64,000 nucleotides of DNA from Dryomyza anilis (GCA_951804985.1 OX638130.1:32960554-33024553); one strand, 5' to 3'. Shown: positions 50,995 to 62,645, counted from the first letter of the stretch. Notes: generated by a model from the letters alone, not told the origin. A program made the numbers and translations.

Positions 50995-53900
50995 ATGTTC
51001 GTGTGTGAAATGTGTAAAAAGTCCTACGGGAAGTTATATAATTTAAAAAGGCACATCTTAAATGTGCATGACAATAAAAACTTTAAAAATGTAATAAAAC
51101 GTTCTCAAGGGAATACAATTTAAAAGTTCATTTATCGAAACATGATCAGGAGCTGTATATCAAGAAGACAAAACTACAGGTGGAACCGGTAATGGATAAT
51201 GATGGAGCATCAACTAGCAATGAAACAATTAATTGTATATTCTGCAATTGTTTCGTTCATAAATCTTTATGGAAAGCTCATATAAGAACAAATTTACATA
51301 AGAAATCCGCTGAGAAGGATGATAAAGATGGTTTCAAGCTTATAAAAAATGCATTCAAACAAAATGTTTACAATTATATCTTGTATAATGGTGACGAAGG
51401 CGAGTTAAATATAAAAGATTACTTGAGAAAAATAGAACCACAACTAATAGCTTTACTAAAACGTGAATTATTATCAACAAAATCAATAAAATTTAATGTT
51501 GAAGTCTCCGGAGAATATATTCTTCCGGTTAAACCTGAAAATGGAGATGATGAATTTAAAATATCAGTTATGTCCCATATAACTAAGCAGTTTACATTAA
51601 TATCAGAGAGTGACATCAGTACGGCTATTTTAGATATGAAGGATGTAATAATACAAAAAATGGATGAATTTCAAGAAAGAGATAGTGGTTGGTCTTTAAC
51701 AAAAATTAATAAAATTGAAGTTAACATCAATCAGTACATGCCATTAAGAGGACTGAACTATTTTGAACTTCCTCAATGCATACAAAATAAAAAAGCTTGT
51801 GTTAATGTTCATAATAATGACATTTACTGCTTTAAATGGGCAATTATACCAGCTCTTATGTATTCAAATATCAAAAATCCACCTCGAATACAATCTTATG
51901 GAATAGAGGATATTACTGGTGATATTATAAATATTGATGGAAATTGTATTAATTTTACTGGAATAGAATTCCCTCACAAAGTGAAGAATACGAAAATATT
52001 CGAACTAGAAAACTCAATTAGCATAAACATATTTATGTATAATAAAGTTAATATAAATAAATATGAAATACTGGGACCAATATATAAGACAAAAAATGAA
52101 CAACCAATACATATTAATATTCTATTTTGTGAAAACGAGACAAGTACACATTACGGATTAGAGACATAAGTCGTCTTATTAGTACACAGTCACGTAAAAG
52201 AAATCATAAATTATTTGTATGTAATAATTGCATACTTCAATTTAATTCCGAAGCATCTTTAGAAAAGCATAAATCATCATGTGAACAGAAAATAACTTAC
52301 TTACCTATGGAAGACGACAACAAAATTAAATTTATTGGTTTTGAAAAAACATTACAAGTTCCATATACTTTCTATCTGGATTTCGAATCATTGCTAGTAC
52401 CGTTAGCAGGATGTACTCCAGATCCTTTAAATTCCTTCACCAATACAGTACAGGAACATGTACCTTTTGCTTTTTCATGGTATATGAAAGGAGCCTATGA
52501 TGACAAGTTTGATGAAATGAAAACATATATAGGTAAATATAAACTGAGAATAATCAAATGTTTTTTATACATTTTTACTGTTTATTCATTGTAGGAAGTG
52601 ATTGCTCCAAAGTTTTAATAGAGACGCTACTAACTAAAATCAAACAATTGTATTGGAATGCAATTGCGAATATTCGACCCATCGAGATGACGGAGATGGA
52701 TAAGATATCGTTTATAGAATGTAAGATATGTATAATACGTAAAAATAGTTTAGATAATAATATTAGTTCAAAAGTAAGACATCATTGTCATTATACAAAA
52801 TATTTAGGTTCAATATATATAACAAAAAAAATCTTTTCAAATAATTCACATAGATTATTATTTCGAAAGGGTGTGTTTCCGTATATTGGATATATTGGAT
52901 AGTTTTCAGAAATTGAATGAGTCTGCATTACCCCCAAGGGATAAGTTCTTTAATACACTAAATAATGAGGAATGTACGGAGGAGGTTTATATGTTTGCAC
53001 AACAAGTTTGGAATAAATTTTCATGTCAAAGTTTGAAAGATTATTTAATAATATATTTAAATTGTGACGTTGTACTATTAGCAGATATTTTCGAAAATTT
53101 TAGGAAAATTTGCATTCAAATTTATGAATTAGATCCATGCCATTATTTTACAGCACCTGGTTTATCCTGGGATGCTTTGCTTAAAATTACTGGTACTGAG
53201 TTAGAACTATTAACAGATATAGATAAGTATACATTTATACAGGATGGCATTCGAGGAGGTCTAACTCAATGTTCAGTTAGACATGTTAAAGCCAATAATA
53301 AATTTATGAATGAATTTAATCCTAGAGAAAAATCAAAATATTTAATGTATTTCGATGCAAATAATTTATATGGTTATGCAATGTCACAACCATTACCATA
53401 TAAAGATTTTAAATTTTTGGATGAAAAAGATATTAAAACATTCACACCAGAAAAAATTAAATCATTATCAATGAGTTCTAATAAATGATTAATTTTCGAA
53501 GTAGACTTAAGTTATCCTGAGAATATACATGATATGCATAATGATTTCCCATTTTGTCTAGAAAGTAAAGTATCACCTGCTTCTTCTAAATCTAAAGTAC
53601 CGAAATTAATTGCAGATTTAACTCATAAGACTCAATATAAAATCCATTATATGATGCTTCAAGAATGTCTGAAACAGGGCCTAATTTTATTAAAAGTTCA
53701 CAGAGTATTAGAGTTTCAACAAAGCTGTTGGCTTAAAAAATATATCGATCTGAATACTGTTATGAGATCAAAAGCTGAAAATGAATTTGAAAAAAATTTT
53801 TATAAACTTATGAATAACGCAGTGTATGGGAAGACTACGGAAAATGTTGAAAAAAGAAAGAATGTCAAAATTTCATGTAACTGGGAGAATTTAGGAAAAG

Positions 53901-54667
53901 TAAAAGGAGCAAGAGCTTTAATAGCAAGTCCAGCTTTTCATAGCCAAACCATTATAGATGAAAATATGGTGATAATTGAATCCAAACAGCTCAGAGTAAA
54001 GCTAAATAAACCAATATATACAGGGTTTTGTGTATTAAATCTATCAAAATTAAAATTGTATGATTTTTATTATAACTACTTAAAAAACAAATTTAATTCA
54101 AATATTCGTTTAGTATATACGGATACAGACTCGATTGTAATTGAAGTTAATACCATTGATTTCTATAAAGACATTTATGAAGATGTTCAAAAAACTGATC
54201 CATCAAATTATATTTTTGACACTTCTAGTTATGAGTATCCTAATATATTTGGTTATAATCAAAATAATTGTAAGGTAGTGGGTTTGATGAAAGACGAAAA
54301 TAATGGTAAAATAATGAAAGAAATAGTATGTCTTAAACCTAAGACATACTTTTTTACTATTGAAGATGGTACACCAATATCAAAAGCAAAAGGTGTTAAA
54401 AAATCAGTTAGTAAAACATTTAGTATTCATGATTATAAAACATGTCTTTACAATAAAAAAGTTATAATGAGAGAAATGTATATAATTAGATCTAAAGCCC
54501 ATATTTTATATAAACATTGTGTAAATAAATTAGCACTTAATTTTATAGATGACAAGCGGGATATACTAGATGATGGTATAAACACACTTGCTTGGGGGCA
54601 TTATAAAATTAATTATATTAAAGCTTTAAATACTGATTTAGATATTTTTATGAACATAGATATTTAG
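50995..54667 (+). pseudogene. polB: Protein-primed family B DNA polymerase (pPolB) of Polinton, degenerate
   Basis: The polymerase that would replicate the element from terminal protein primers. ATG at 50995 opens with zinc fingers (CEMCKKSY..LKRHILNVH; a second after a frameshift at about 51090; CIFCNCFVHKSLWKAH; CNNCILQF..LEKHKSSC at 52217). Then come the exonuclease motif YLDFESLL (52373), the conserved LPPRDKFFNTL, YLNCDVVLLADIFE and GLSWDALLK, polymerase motif A FDANNLYGYAM (53350), motif B KLMNNAVYGKT (53808) and motif C LVYTDTDS (54113). Breaks: shifts near 51090, 52150 and 52900, a stop at 53486, and an apparent internal deletion near 52830. A GT-AG intron at 52533-52594 restores the frame. 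Catalytic motifs survive but the gene is dead. Confidence 0.92.
52533..52594 (+). other. Probable 62-bp intron in polB
   Basis: GTAAATATAAACTG...TTTATTCATTGTAG interrupts codon Gly. Removing it joins the ETYIG-type frame to SDCSKVLIETLL without a shift. Size and sequence are like the other two introns proposed in this element. Confidence 0.6.
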
Positions 54668-54788
54668 AAAATTAATATGTAAACATATTAAATATAATTT
54701 ATAATGTTATATACATGTATAATGTATTAAATTAAATAAACAATAAAATAAAAATTCAATTTTATATATGTAAAAAAAAAATGCTTTT

Positions 54789-55401
54789 TTATTTAATATT
54801 ATACCAATTAACATCATCATAATCATTTTGTAATGTTTTATTTCTTTGACGAGTAAGGCGAGGTGAGTATTGAAATGGGAACATAGTTTGCTTAGTTTTC
54901 GGTGTAATTTTACTTCCATCACTTGACAAAATTCGTACTTTAGGTGATCCATGATTTGAAAAATTTTTTAAACGTTTAGCTGCAGAACTTGCAGAGGTAT
55001 GATTTATTTTATTAATTGTTGTATCCACATCCATAGAATTTTCTTCATGTTCGTTAATATTGCTAAATATATGTTCATCAGCATTGAAGTCAGCCTGTGA
55101 AGCAAAATCTCTTTTTCAATATCTTTTTAAATATCCATTTTGTTTGAGTATCCTTATCCCTTAATGATTTATATGACTTTACCGATTTTTTCTCTTTCTT
55201 CATATTTATTTGTTGTTTGGAAATCAAATATTTTGCTAGTTCTTGTGTTATTTCATACCATTTATTTATATCTTTAAGTGTATGAGATGCATATATCGGA
55301 AGAAGTTTTCGTTTTAAAAAATTTGAATCTGATATATCTTTAGAATAGCGTTCATATGTAGAAGGGTTTAATAATACAAGCTTGGATAAAATATTAGACA
55401 T
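54789..55401 (-). pseudogene. Polinton hypothetical protein, frameshifted
   Basis: ATG at 55401 begins MSNILSKLVLLNPSTYERY and runs 103 codons to 55090. A one-base shift near 55110 leads into a second frame ending at 54789 with KVRILSSDG, KTMFPF-type basic segments and NWYNIK. The combined length is about 190-200 residues. A protein with a similar N-terminus sits at this position in other insect Polintons as far as I recall, but its function is unknown. Its start overlaps the end of the upstream gene by 8 bases (ATGTCTAA). Confidence 0.6.
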
Positions 55402-55705
55402 TATCTAAAATTTTTCCTATAACACCGCTTAAAACAGATGAAATCAAAATTGGAATAAATCCTCTTCGTTGGATTAGATGTTTTCTCTTTGATCGTAAAA
55501 CAGTGTTTGAGCAGCAAAGTTTTCTAATGACATTTTTATATGATTTTAACTTTACTAGATCGTTTTTCTTTACATTATATTTTTATGTAAAATATTAAAT
55601 GCAATTTCATTAATAGCTTTTATAAGATTATCATCCGCATTTTTTAGAATTGCATTTCGCAATTTAGGTTTCGCATTTTTAAGAACATATAGAATATTTG
55701 TTCTC
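55394..55705 (-). pseudogene. Polinton small basic/hydrophobic virion-type protein, frameshifted
   Basis: Frame 1 reads NILYVLKNAKPKLRNAIL..ADDNLIKAINEIAFNIL and breaks at about 55583. Frame 2 continues VKKNDLVKLKSYKNVIRKL, a basic KRKHLIQRRGF segment and a hydrophobic end IPILISSVLSGVIGKIL to TAA at 55394. A basic stretch followed by a hydrophobic tail resembles small capsid-associated or membrane-interacting proteins (pX-like) of adenovirus-related elements. That comparison is inference. No start codon is visible. It overlaps the ATPase end. Confidence 0.55.
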
Positions 55706-56340
55706 CTTCAATCGTTTCAGTTTGCACGTCATTTTGAATTAAAACAAAGCAATAACAATATTCTTTATTGAAAATATTAGATCTGAATCTTAATGTGTTA
55801 TGTGCTTGTTGTATAAGATCTATTAATAAATAACCATGAGCACTCTCAGTACAAGTGTTATATACTCGAACTAATTCTTTATAATTTTCAGGATAAATTT
55901 GTCTTGCCAAGCATTGAAATTGTAGTTTATCTCTAGGATTTTTAAACATAACTATATATTTTGAATTCAATGATATATCTCTTGTATATGTTCCCTTATG
56001 AAAAATATTTTGCGTTACTAAAACAACTGATAAATTTCGGTGATGTGAACTTCTAGTAAATAGTTCACAAACTTTTTTATTAAACGAGTCTAAAATCATC
56101 TAAAATAATTAGTATAGATTCATTGGCGGAATTCTCAAAGTCATCCGGAATACCTTCAATAAAATTTACATTATCATTTTCTGGTAATGAGTTTTTTTCA
56201 GCATAACACCAAATTACTTTCGTAATAGGAGAACTAATTAAATGTTTATTGTTAATAAGATTTATAATAAATGTCGATTTGCCACAACCTGATGGACCAC
56301 AAACTAACATTGTAAATGGATACACAAATTGATGAAACAT
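55644..56340 (-). pseudogene. Polinton packaging ATPase (FtsK/HerA A32-like), frameshifted
   Basis: ATG at 56340. Walker A GPSGCGKST at residues about 15-23 and Walker B ILIILDD at about 75-81. After a one-base shift near 56090 the second frame carries the sensor-type LVTQNIFHKGTYTRDI and MFKNPRDKLQ segments characteristic of the A32-like packaging ATPases of Polintons and large DNA viruses. It would pump the element genome into capsids. A single shift separates two otherwise long, well conserved halves, so decay here is slight. Confidence 0.88.
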
Positions 56341-56438
56341 TGTTCTCTATGCTATGACTAACTTCAAATAAAAATAATTGTTGGAAGCATGTATTTTTTA
56401 TATAAATATAAATTTTTAAAAATCAATAATTTCCATTA

Positions 56439-57383
56439 TTGGCTGAACTCACTATGAGTAAAGAAGTTCTTGTAAATGAATTGCACCGACAAGCAAGAAG
56501 AAATTTTAAACGGCGTAGGTTTATACAAAAGGGTATTTCAGATACTTGGCAAATTGATCTTGTAGAAATGATACCTTTTGCAAAGATTAATAAAGGATAT
56601 AAATATTTACTAACTGTTATAGATGTTTTTTCTAAATACGCATATGCAATTCCTGTTAAAACCAAAAGTGGAATCGATGTAACCTTAGCTATGAAAAATA
56701 TTCTGGAAAAAAATAAGAATAAAATTCCAAATAATATTCAATCTGATAAGGGTAATGAATTTTTAAATTCACATTTTAAAAAATTAATGAATCGATTTGA
56801 AATAAACCATTATCATACATTTTCCAATATGAAGGCTTCAATAATTGAAAGGTTTAATAGAACTTTTTAAAATTTTATGTGGAAAGTCTTTAGTCTTCAA
56901 GGTACTTATAAATGGTAAGAATTGATTACAAAAAATATAAATATATATAATAATAAATATCATCGTAGTATTAAAATGTCTCCAAAAAATGTCAATAAAT
57001 CTAATCAACAAATGCTTTTAAATACAGTTTACAATCATAATAAAACATTTAAGATGAGCAAATTAAAAATTGGAGATTATGTTCGAATTAGTAAATATAA
57101 AGGCACTTTCTATAAAGCATATAAATCCAATTGGTCCAATGAGGTATTCAAAATAAATAAACTAAAGATCACAAATCCATTTACATATCAATTAATTGAT
57201 TATCAAGGAGAATTAATAAAAGGAGGATTTTATGAAGAAGAATTACTTAAAACAGAAACATCAAATACTTATCTAGTTGAAAAGGTTATAAAAAGAAAAA
57301 AGGATATGGTATATGTCAAATGGTTCGGTATTGGAAGTGAACATAATTCATGGATCAATAAAAACGATTTATTAACTAAGTAA
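56439..57383 (+). pseudogene. int: Polinton retroviral-like integrase with chromodomain
   Basis: The DDE core is visible: DTWQIDL (first Asp), NIQSDKGNEF (second Asp) and KASIIERFNRT (Glu). After a shift in a T/A run at about 56868 and a stop near 56916, the C-terminal part (56922-57383) includes the LKIGDYVRISKYKGTFYKAYKSNW-type SH3-like region and a chromodomain-like end (YLVEKVIKRKKDMVYVKWFG, HNSWINKNDL). It catalyses insertion producing 6-bp duplications. All three catalytic residues remain. The N-terminal zinc-binding region appears truncated. Confidence 0.9.
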
Positions 57384-57486
57384 ACTATACTTAATTTATT
57401 ATAATTATGTTGTTCAAATATTTATATAAATAAAGTGATTTTTAAAAAAAAACTAGCATTCTTATTAAAACATTTGAAAATAAAAG

Positions 57487-58362
57487 ATGGGTGATTCCAG
57501 TTTTTATGTTACTTTATTAAGTAATAATTCCGCAAATATCTATGAAAATACTAAATCTACATTTACAAATTTATTAAAACAATCTTTGATTTTAAATGAA
57601 AACTGGGTTGTAGGTTTAACAGAAATTTCATTTCAACTTGTTAATAACCCATCTACATTTGAAGTATCTCGAAATTTGAATAAAAGGGATATTTTGAAAT
57701 CAACTTTAAAGTTAAATAAAAGTAATATCAAAAATGTAAATAGTGATGTAAAAGTAGATAAAAAAATAAATACTATCCCTATCACATATTTAAATTTCAT
57801 GGACAAAATAAATCAAGCTATCACGAATAGACAAGAAAAACCACAAATTGCAGAAAATCAACTCAATGTCAAATCTAATCCTGAGACAGTTGTTATAAAA
57901 AAATATAAAAAATAAAGATGAGTTGAATATCGATAACAAAAAAGATAAAAGTTTAAAATTAATAACTGAAAAATTAGACATTCAAGATAGTATAAATGAA
58001 AACCCTGAGTTGGTTGGCGTAAAAAGCAGTATTAATAGACACTTTGTGTCGGAGAATACAATACTTAAAATGTTAGATGTTATATCGAATTCTTATGAAA
58101 AATTTACATTGTGTACACAGACATTATTAAACCCAGATATGTAGGCGATCAAAAATAAAATGCTTAAAAATATTTCCATGTTTAAATGAAATAAATTATA
58201 TTCACTTTAAAAATATTGAATATTATCCATTGGAATCTTCAAATATAAATAATATTTCTATAATGATACAAGATGATGAAGGAAAGAAAATAAATATTAT
58301 GTCGAATGAATTCCCCGTTTATTGCACGTTATATTTTCGTAATATAAAAGAAGCTTCATAAG
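57487..58362 (+). pseudogene. Polinton virion-associated hypothetical protein, broken
   Basis: ATG at 57487 begins MGDSSFYVTLLSNNSANIYENTKSTF, with WVVGLTEISF following, the start typical of a large Polinton protein of unclear role (I recall FYVTLPSN-type N-termini). It runs to 57915, shifts into 57923-58144, then shifts again to the C-terminal segment YYPLESSNINNISIMIQDDEGKKINI..YCTLYFRN ending at 58362. At least two frameshifts are present. A capsid component is possible but not shown. Confidence 0.65.
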
Positions 58363-58381
58363 TTGTACTGATATCATTTAT

Positions 58382-58813
58382 ATGTAAACCATTGACAAGA
58401 TTTATTCTGAGTACTATCTTAATCAATCCGGATCAAATTTGGATAATATAGGAGATATATACCATTCTCCTAGAATTGTTCAATATGGTCGTGGAATTGG
58501 TTCATTTTTTTCGGCCTTGTATACACATCTAAAACCTCTAATGAAAACTGGATTAAATGCTTTAAAAAACCATTCACTCGAAATTGGAAAATCAGTTTTG
58601 GAAGAGTTAGGTACTAAACCCATAAAAACTATATTAACTGAACAGGGTAAAAAGGCTGTTCGAAATTTAAAAAAAAAAGTTATTAGCAAAATTAGAAATA
58701 TACAAGATGGGAATGGAAAACGTATAAAATTCAAACGACTAAAGAAAAAAGATCATATGAAAACTAAACGTTCTAGAAGAAGGAAGTTTACAAATATATT
58801 TGGCAACTGTTAA
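58382..58813 (+). pseudogene. Polinton minor capsid-type protein
   Basis: ATG at 58382 is followed immediately by TAA. The frame then reads IYSEYYLNQSGS, QYGRGIGSFFSALYTHLKPLMKTGLNALKNHSLEIGKSV and a highly basic C-terminus (KRIKFKRLKKK, KTKRSRRRKF). The GRGIGSFF-L-L-P-GAKAL pattern with a basic tail matches the small virion protein usually found directly before the major capsid gene in Polintons. The premature stop makes it a pseudogene unless a later start is used. Confidence 0.72.
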
Positions 58814-58823
58814 TTTATTTATG

Positions 58824-60046
58824 ATGGCAGGATTTATTGAATGTATGAAAAGTGAATTAGACAAACTAGCTGTACAAACTAGCATAATTAAAACAGAGGA
58901 GGTATCATATAGTCCAATAGCAACAATTGACAACTCTACTACAATAGAATTTCTTTCACTCGGAAATGGTGAAACATATCGTGATCTAAGTAGTGTTTAT
59001 TTACGATTAATTGTAGAAATTAATGGAAGTGGAGGAGTCATAGTCATTCATTATTTCGGAGCTGTAGTGTTCATTTAAATAATAGAAATGTATCGCAATC
59101 TGATAATAATTATCACTATAGATCTTATATTGAAACATTATTAAACTATGGAAATGATGCTAAATCTACACATCTTGAATCATGCGGATGGTCATCAAAA
59201 AAAATTCAATAGTTGAGAATGAAAATCCAGGTTTAGCTAGACGAAAGAAAACATTTAAAAATGGAGAACGAGTTGAAATGATTGGAAAACTTCATGCAGA
59301 TATATTTAATCAATCTAAATATCTTATGAATAATGTGGATTTTAAAATAACCCTTAATATGGAGAAACCTTCTTTTTATATACTAGAAGATTCAGGAGAG
59401 TCATCTATTAAAATTCATGAAGCTAACTTATACATTAATCATCTTACCATTAATAGTAATATTTTAATGGCACATCATAATGTTTTACAAAGTAGAAATG
59501 CTATTTATCCATATAAAAAAAGTTGAAATCAAGACATTCACCATTCACCCCGGCAATCATTCTCTACTGTTAGATAATGTTATAATTGGACAACTTCCAA
59601 ATTTCTTAATATTTGGTATGGTAACTAATAAAGCATACACTGGTGATCGTTCGGAAAACCCGTATAAATTTCGCCATTTCAATTTACAAAGATTTAATTT
59701 AGTTGTAAATGGAGTACAAGTACCAGCACAGCCGATTGAATTTGATTATAAACATGGACGTATAAGTACAAGGGGATATTAAACCTTATTTAAAGGTACT
59801 GGCATACATTACTTTGATAAGGGACAGCAAATAACTAAAGAATTATTTGATAACGGATATTTCTTACTTGCATTTGATTTAACACCAGATCATAACAATA
59901 TCTCACACTGTGGAAACTTAATAAATCAAGGTACAATACGAATTGAAGGTCGTTTCAGTGAAGCACTTTCTGAAGCAATTACGTGTTTAGCATACTGTGA
60001 GTTTGATAGTGGTTTGAAAATTGATAAAAATCGTACTGTATTATAA
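58824..60046 (+). pseudogene. Polinton major capsid protein (double jelly-roll), degenerate
   Basis: ATG at 58824 gives MAGFIECMKSELDKLAVQTSI, then SYSPIAT, TIEFLSLGNGETYRDLSSVYLRLIVEI, matching the start of Polinton capsid proteins. Further pieces lie in shifted frames at 59182-59526 (GRLHADIFNQ-type segment LHADIFNQSKYLMNNVDFKI) and 59480-59782 (NLQRFNLVVNGVQVPAQPI). The end reads FDNGYFLLAFDLTPDHNN, IRIEGRFSEALSEAITCLAYCEFDSGLKIDKNR to TAA at 60044. At least four shifts are needed, so it is not functional. Assembly into a T-number shell is known for the family and not evident here. Confidence 0.82.
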
Positions 60047-60051
60047 TCATT

Positions 60052-60519
60052 ATGAAGTAATATAGAAAATATTTTATATAAAAATTTAGTAACTAAGAAA
60101 AATTCTAAAGGAGTTTTTGCATCAAATCAGCTACCTAGAAATCGAATAAAAAAGCCTGCATTTTATGTTGTGAATATGGATTCATCATATAAACCAGGAT
60201 CAATTGGATTGTAATATATTTTCCTCAAAATGGGCCGGCTGAATATTTTTCTTCTGCAGGGAGTTCACCTATTAAACCATTTATAAATTTTATTCAAACC
60301 AATGCATCCACATTTATTAAAAGCAATTTCCGATTACAAAGTGAAATTTCAATGTTATGCGGTGTTTATTGCTGTATATTTATACATTTAAGAAGTAAAA
60401 ATATTTCTTTTAATAAGTTCTTTAATTATTTTGATATATATAATTTATATATTAATGATATTTTAGCTGTACATTATTTTAAAAGTATTTTTAAGTTTCC
60501 CATAATCAAAAATAAATAA
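60052..60519 (+). pseudogene. Polinton adenain-like cysteine protease, broken
   Basis: Readable pieces: NIENILYKNL, KGVFASNQLP, KPAFYVVNMDSSYKPGSIG, then a stop and shift at about 60210 where the catalytic His-Trp would lie. After that come YFPQNGPAEYFSSAG and the C-terminal catalytic cysteine motif MLCGVYCCIFIH. The family cleaves capsid precursors during maturation. Loss at the histidine site and an early TAA after ATG (60058) make it inactive. It lies directly after the capsid gene, as in other Polintons. Confidence 0.8.
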
Positions 60520-60628
60520 AACAATTTAATGAAAATAATTTATAAATTTGTCTTTTTATTTCTATTATTTAAAATTTTTACAAATTCATTGAATATAGTA
60601 TAATAAAAACATTATTAATAATAAACAA

Positions 60629-60923
60629 TTATTTTGTATATTTTATTCTATAATATAATTTTATTAGCTTATCAATGTCTTTGCATTCCTTGTCATAATA
60701 ATAACAACCACATGTATCTGGTCCCTCCGTTAAGTCATCTGTGGCCCATGGACAGCTCTTATAATGTACTCCGTGAATAGTTAATATTTTTTCCATATAC
60801 TGGTAATGCTTACAATAAGGGATAAACTTAATAAACTGTTTTTTATGATCGTCAAATAAAATATTATTAAATCCTTTTAAATTTTTTTTTACTTTTTTAC
60901 TTTTTTACTTTTATAACTTCCAT
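60629..60923 (-). pseudogene. Cys-rich small ORF at the Polinton right end
   Basis: ATG at 60923 lies 13 bp inside the right TIR. After a short Lys-rich stretch with a stop in an A-run (GTAAAAAA repeats) a clean frame follows: FNNILFDDHKKQFIKFIPYCKHYQYM, VHYKSCPWATDDLTEGPDTCGCYYYDKECKDIDKLI, ending at TAA 60629. The spaced Cys/His residues suggest metal binding or disulfides. I do not recognise it. The stop may be bypassed by a short intron or may reflect an A-run indel. Confidence 0.5.
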
Positions 60924-60935
60924 AATAATATTCCT

Positions 60936-62354
60936 TTCCTATCAAATTGTAATGTAGGCGATAAATAACTTTAATTCAAATTTCGATCCATTTATATATA
61001 ATGGATATATCTTTAAAATAAGTTAAAAAGATAATTCCATTAGTATAAATATACTCAATTAAAATTTTGAAGAGAGTATATAAAATTTGACTCAAGAAAA
61101 AGCTAAATAAAATTAAACATGTTTTAACATGTTCAATCATTAAAACTTATAGTATGTTGTTTAAAAATTGATCCCAATGGAGCATTATTGCTCTATGCAA
61201 ATTTAAATAAAAATGATCCCAATGGAGTCTTATGGCCCATTCAGTCATATAAGCAAATAGTCTTATGGCCCATTCATTCATATAAGAAAATTAAACGAAT
61301 TAAATGACCATGACTTTGTAAAATAAAAATATACTACAATATCCATTATAGTAAAATTCACCTTGAATTAAATATGTGTCAATGCATTAATGCAGAAGTG
61401 CATTTACCTGTTTACAACAAAAAAATTACCCACCAAAAAATATATGTCTAATAACAACAGTCATTCATATAGCCATGTTTTAAATTACAATCTTCGTTCC
61501 TCAACAAAGTTTTAAATTGAACCCTTTGTTCCTCATCTCTCTTGATGATCATGCAAAATAAATCATCAAGCATAAAACTGAAATTAATTGCTTCTATAAC
61601 ATATACAACAACAAAATTATTACGTACATATATCTACGTTTATAAATATTGCCATTAAAAATGCTTACTCCGAAATAATTATCGCAACAACAATATGAGT
61701 TGCAAATTTACTCTTTACGGCTGCATGCCTTCATAACATACATATAATATATATGTATGTATCAACATTAACAACATATGTTAAAATGTCATCCCAATTG
61801 CTCCATGCCATTATAATGTATATAGTATACATATAATACACCTGAAATTATACTAACAACTACTCTGTTACAAAATGATCCCTATAGAAAACAATAACAA
61901 CACCTCTGTTAAAAAATTATCCGAACTGAAATACACTAACAACTACTCTGTTAAAAAGTGATCCCTATTGAAAACAATAACAACATCTCTGTTAAAAAAT
62001 GCTCCTCATGGCGCCTTATGGCTCCATAGAGCCCCTTTGAGCCAGAACCGGCGCAAACGTACTACTGTATCATGTTAAAAAATACTCCCTATGAAAACAA
62101 TTAGAACGCTTTCGATAAAATATTATCCAACCATGTTAAAAAATACTCCGTATGAAAATAATTAGAACGCTTTTGATAAAATATGATCCACACATCTTAA
62201 AAAATACTCGATATGAAAACAATTAGAACGGTTTTGATAAAAAACTGATCTCAACTGAAATACGCTAACAAGACCTCTGTTAAAAAATGCTCCTCATGGC
62301 TCCTTATGGCTCCATGGAGCCCCTTTGAGCCAGAACCGGCGCAAACATACTACT
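60936..62354 (-). repeat. Polinton right terminal inverted repeat, with duplicated terminus
   Basis: 1419 bp. The inner 1131 bp (to 62066) matches the left TIR and ends in its own terminus (AAACGTACTACT). A further 288 bp (62067-62354) contains three tandem ~63-bp repeats (TTAAAAAATACTC...AAAACAATTAGAACG) and a second complete terminus. The target duplication flanks the outer one. Confidence 0.92.
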
Positions 62355-62360
62355 ATAAGA
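62355..62360. other. Target site duplication, right (ATAAGA)
   Basis: Pairs with 48554-48559. Removal of one copy restores gypsy frame continuity, which independently confirms the boundaries. Confidence 0.93.
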
Positions 62361-62608
62361 TGAAGGCCAGATACGACTTGCGCACAAATTCAGAGGGATT
62401 TACGGAAGGAGAGCTTGTTTTGCTCTATAACCCACAAAGAAAGAAAGGTTTATCCCCTGAGATACAAACACACTGGAAAGGACCATATAAGATAATTAAA
62501 AGAATTAATGATGTAGTGTATCGGATTCAGAATACTGCGGGCGATAGACGAAAAATGAAAGTAGTACATTTAGAAAGGTTGGCGCCGTATAGAGAGAGAG
62601 AGGATTAA
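62361..62608 (+). pseudogene. pol: Gypsy integrase C-terminal domain (GPY/F)
   Basis: Continuation of the integrase after the Polinton. The reading frame is continuous with the 5' part if a single copy of the ATAAGA duplication is counted. It contains the GPY/F-type module (HWKGPYKIIKRINDVVYRI) and ends at TAA, followed by polypurine-rich GGTGGAGGGCAG and the 3' LTR. The open frame starting in Polinton sequence at 62306 is a fortuitous chimera. Confidence 0.9.
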
Positions 62609-62629
62609 CATCTGTTCGGGACGAACAGA

Positions 62630-62645
62630 TTTAGGTGGAGGGCAG
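62630..62645 (+). promoter_or_regulatory. Polypurine tract of the gypsy element
   Basis: TTTAGGTGGAGGGCAG directly precedes the LTR start TGTTACG, the usual position for plus-strand priming. Confidence 0.6.

Larger units (their letters stand above)
48560..62354 (+). mobile_element. Polinton/Maverick DNA transposon, 13.8 kb
   Basis: A self-synthesising DNA transposon with long inverted repeats starting AGTAGTATGTTTGCGCCGG. The 6-bp target duplication ATAAGA lies at 48554-48559 and 62355-62360. Six-bp duplications and AG-starting termini are diagnostic of Polintons. It encodes protein-primed PolB, retroviral-like integrase, packaging ATPase, adenain-like protease and jelly-roll capsid relics. 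It is inserted in the integrase of a gypsy element. Nearly all genes are broken, so it is a fossil. Confidence 0.96.

Noticed and set aside
62306..62360. Start of the 62306-62608 frame as a genuine N-terminus
   Set aside because: The first about 18 codons are Polinton terminal sequence. Only the part after the target duplication is gypsy integrase.
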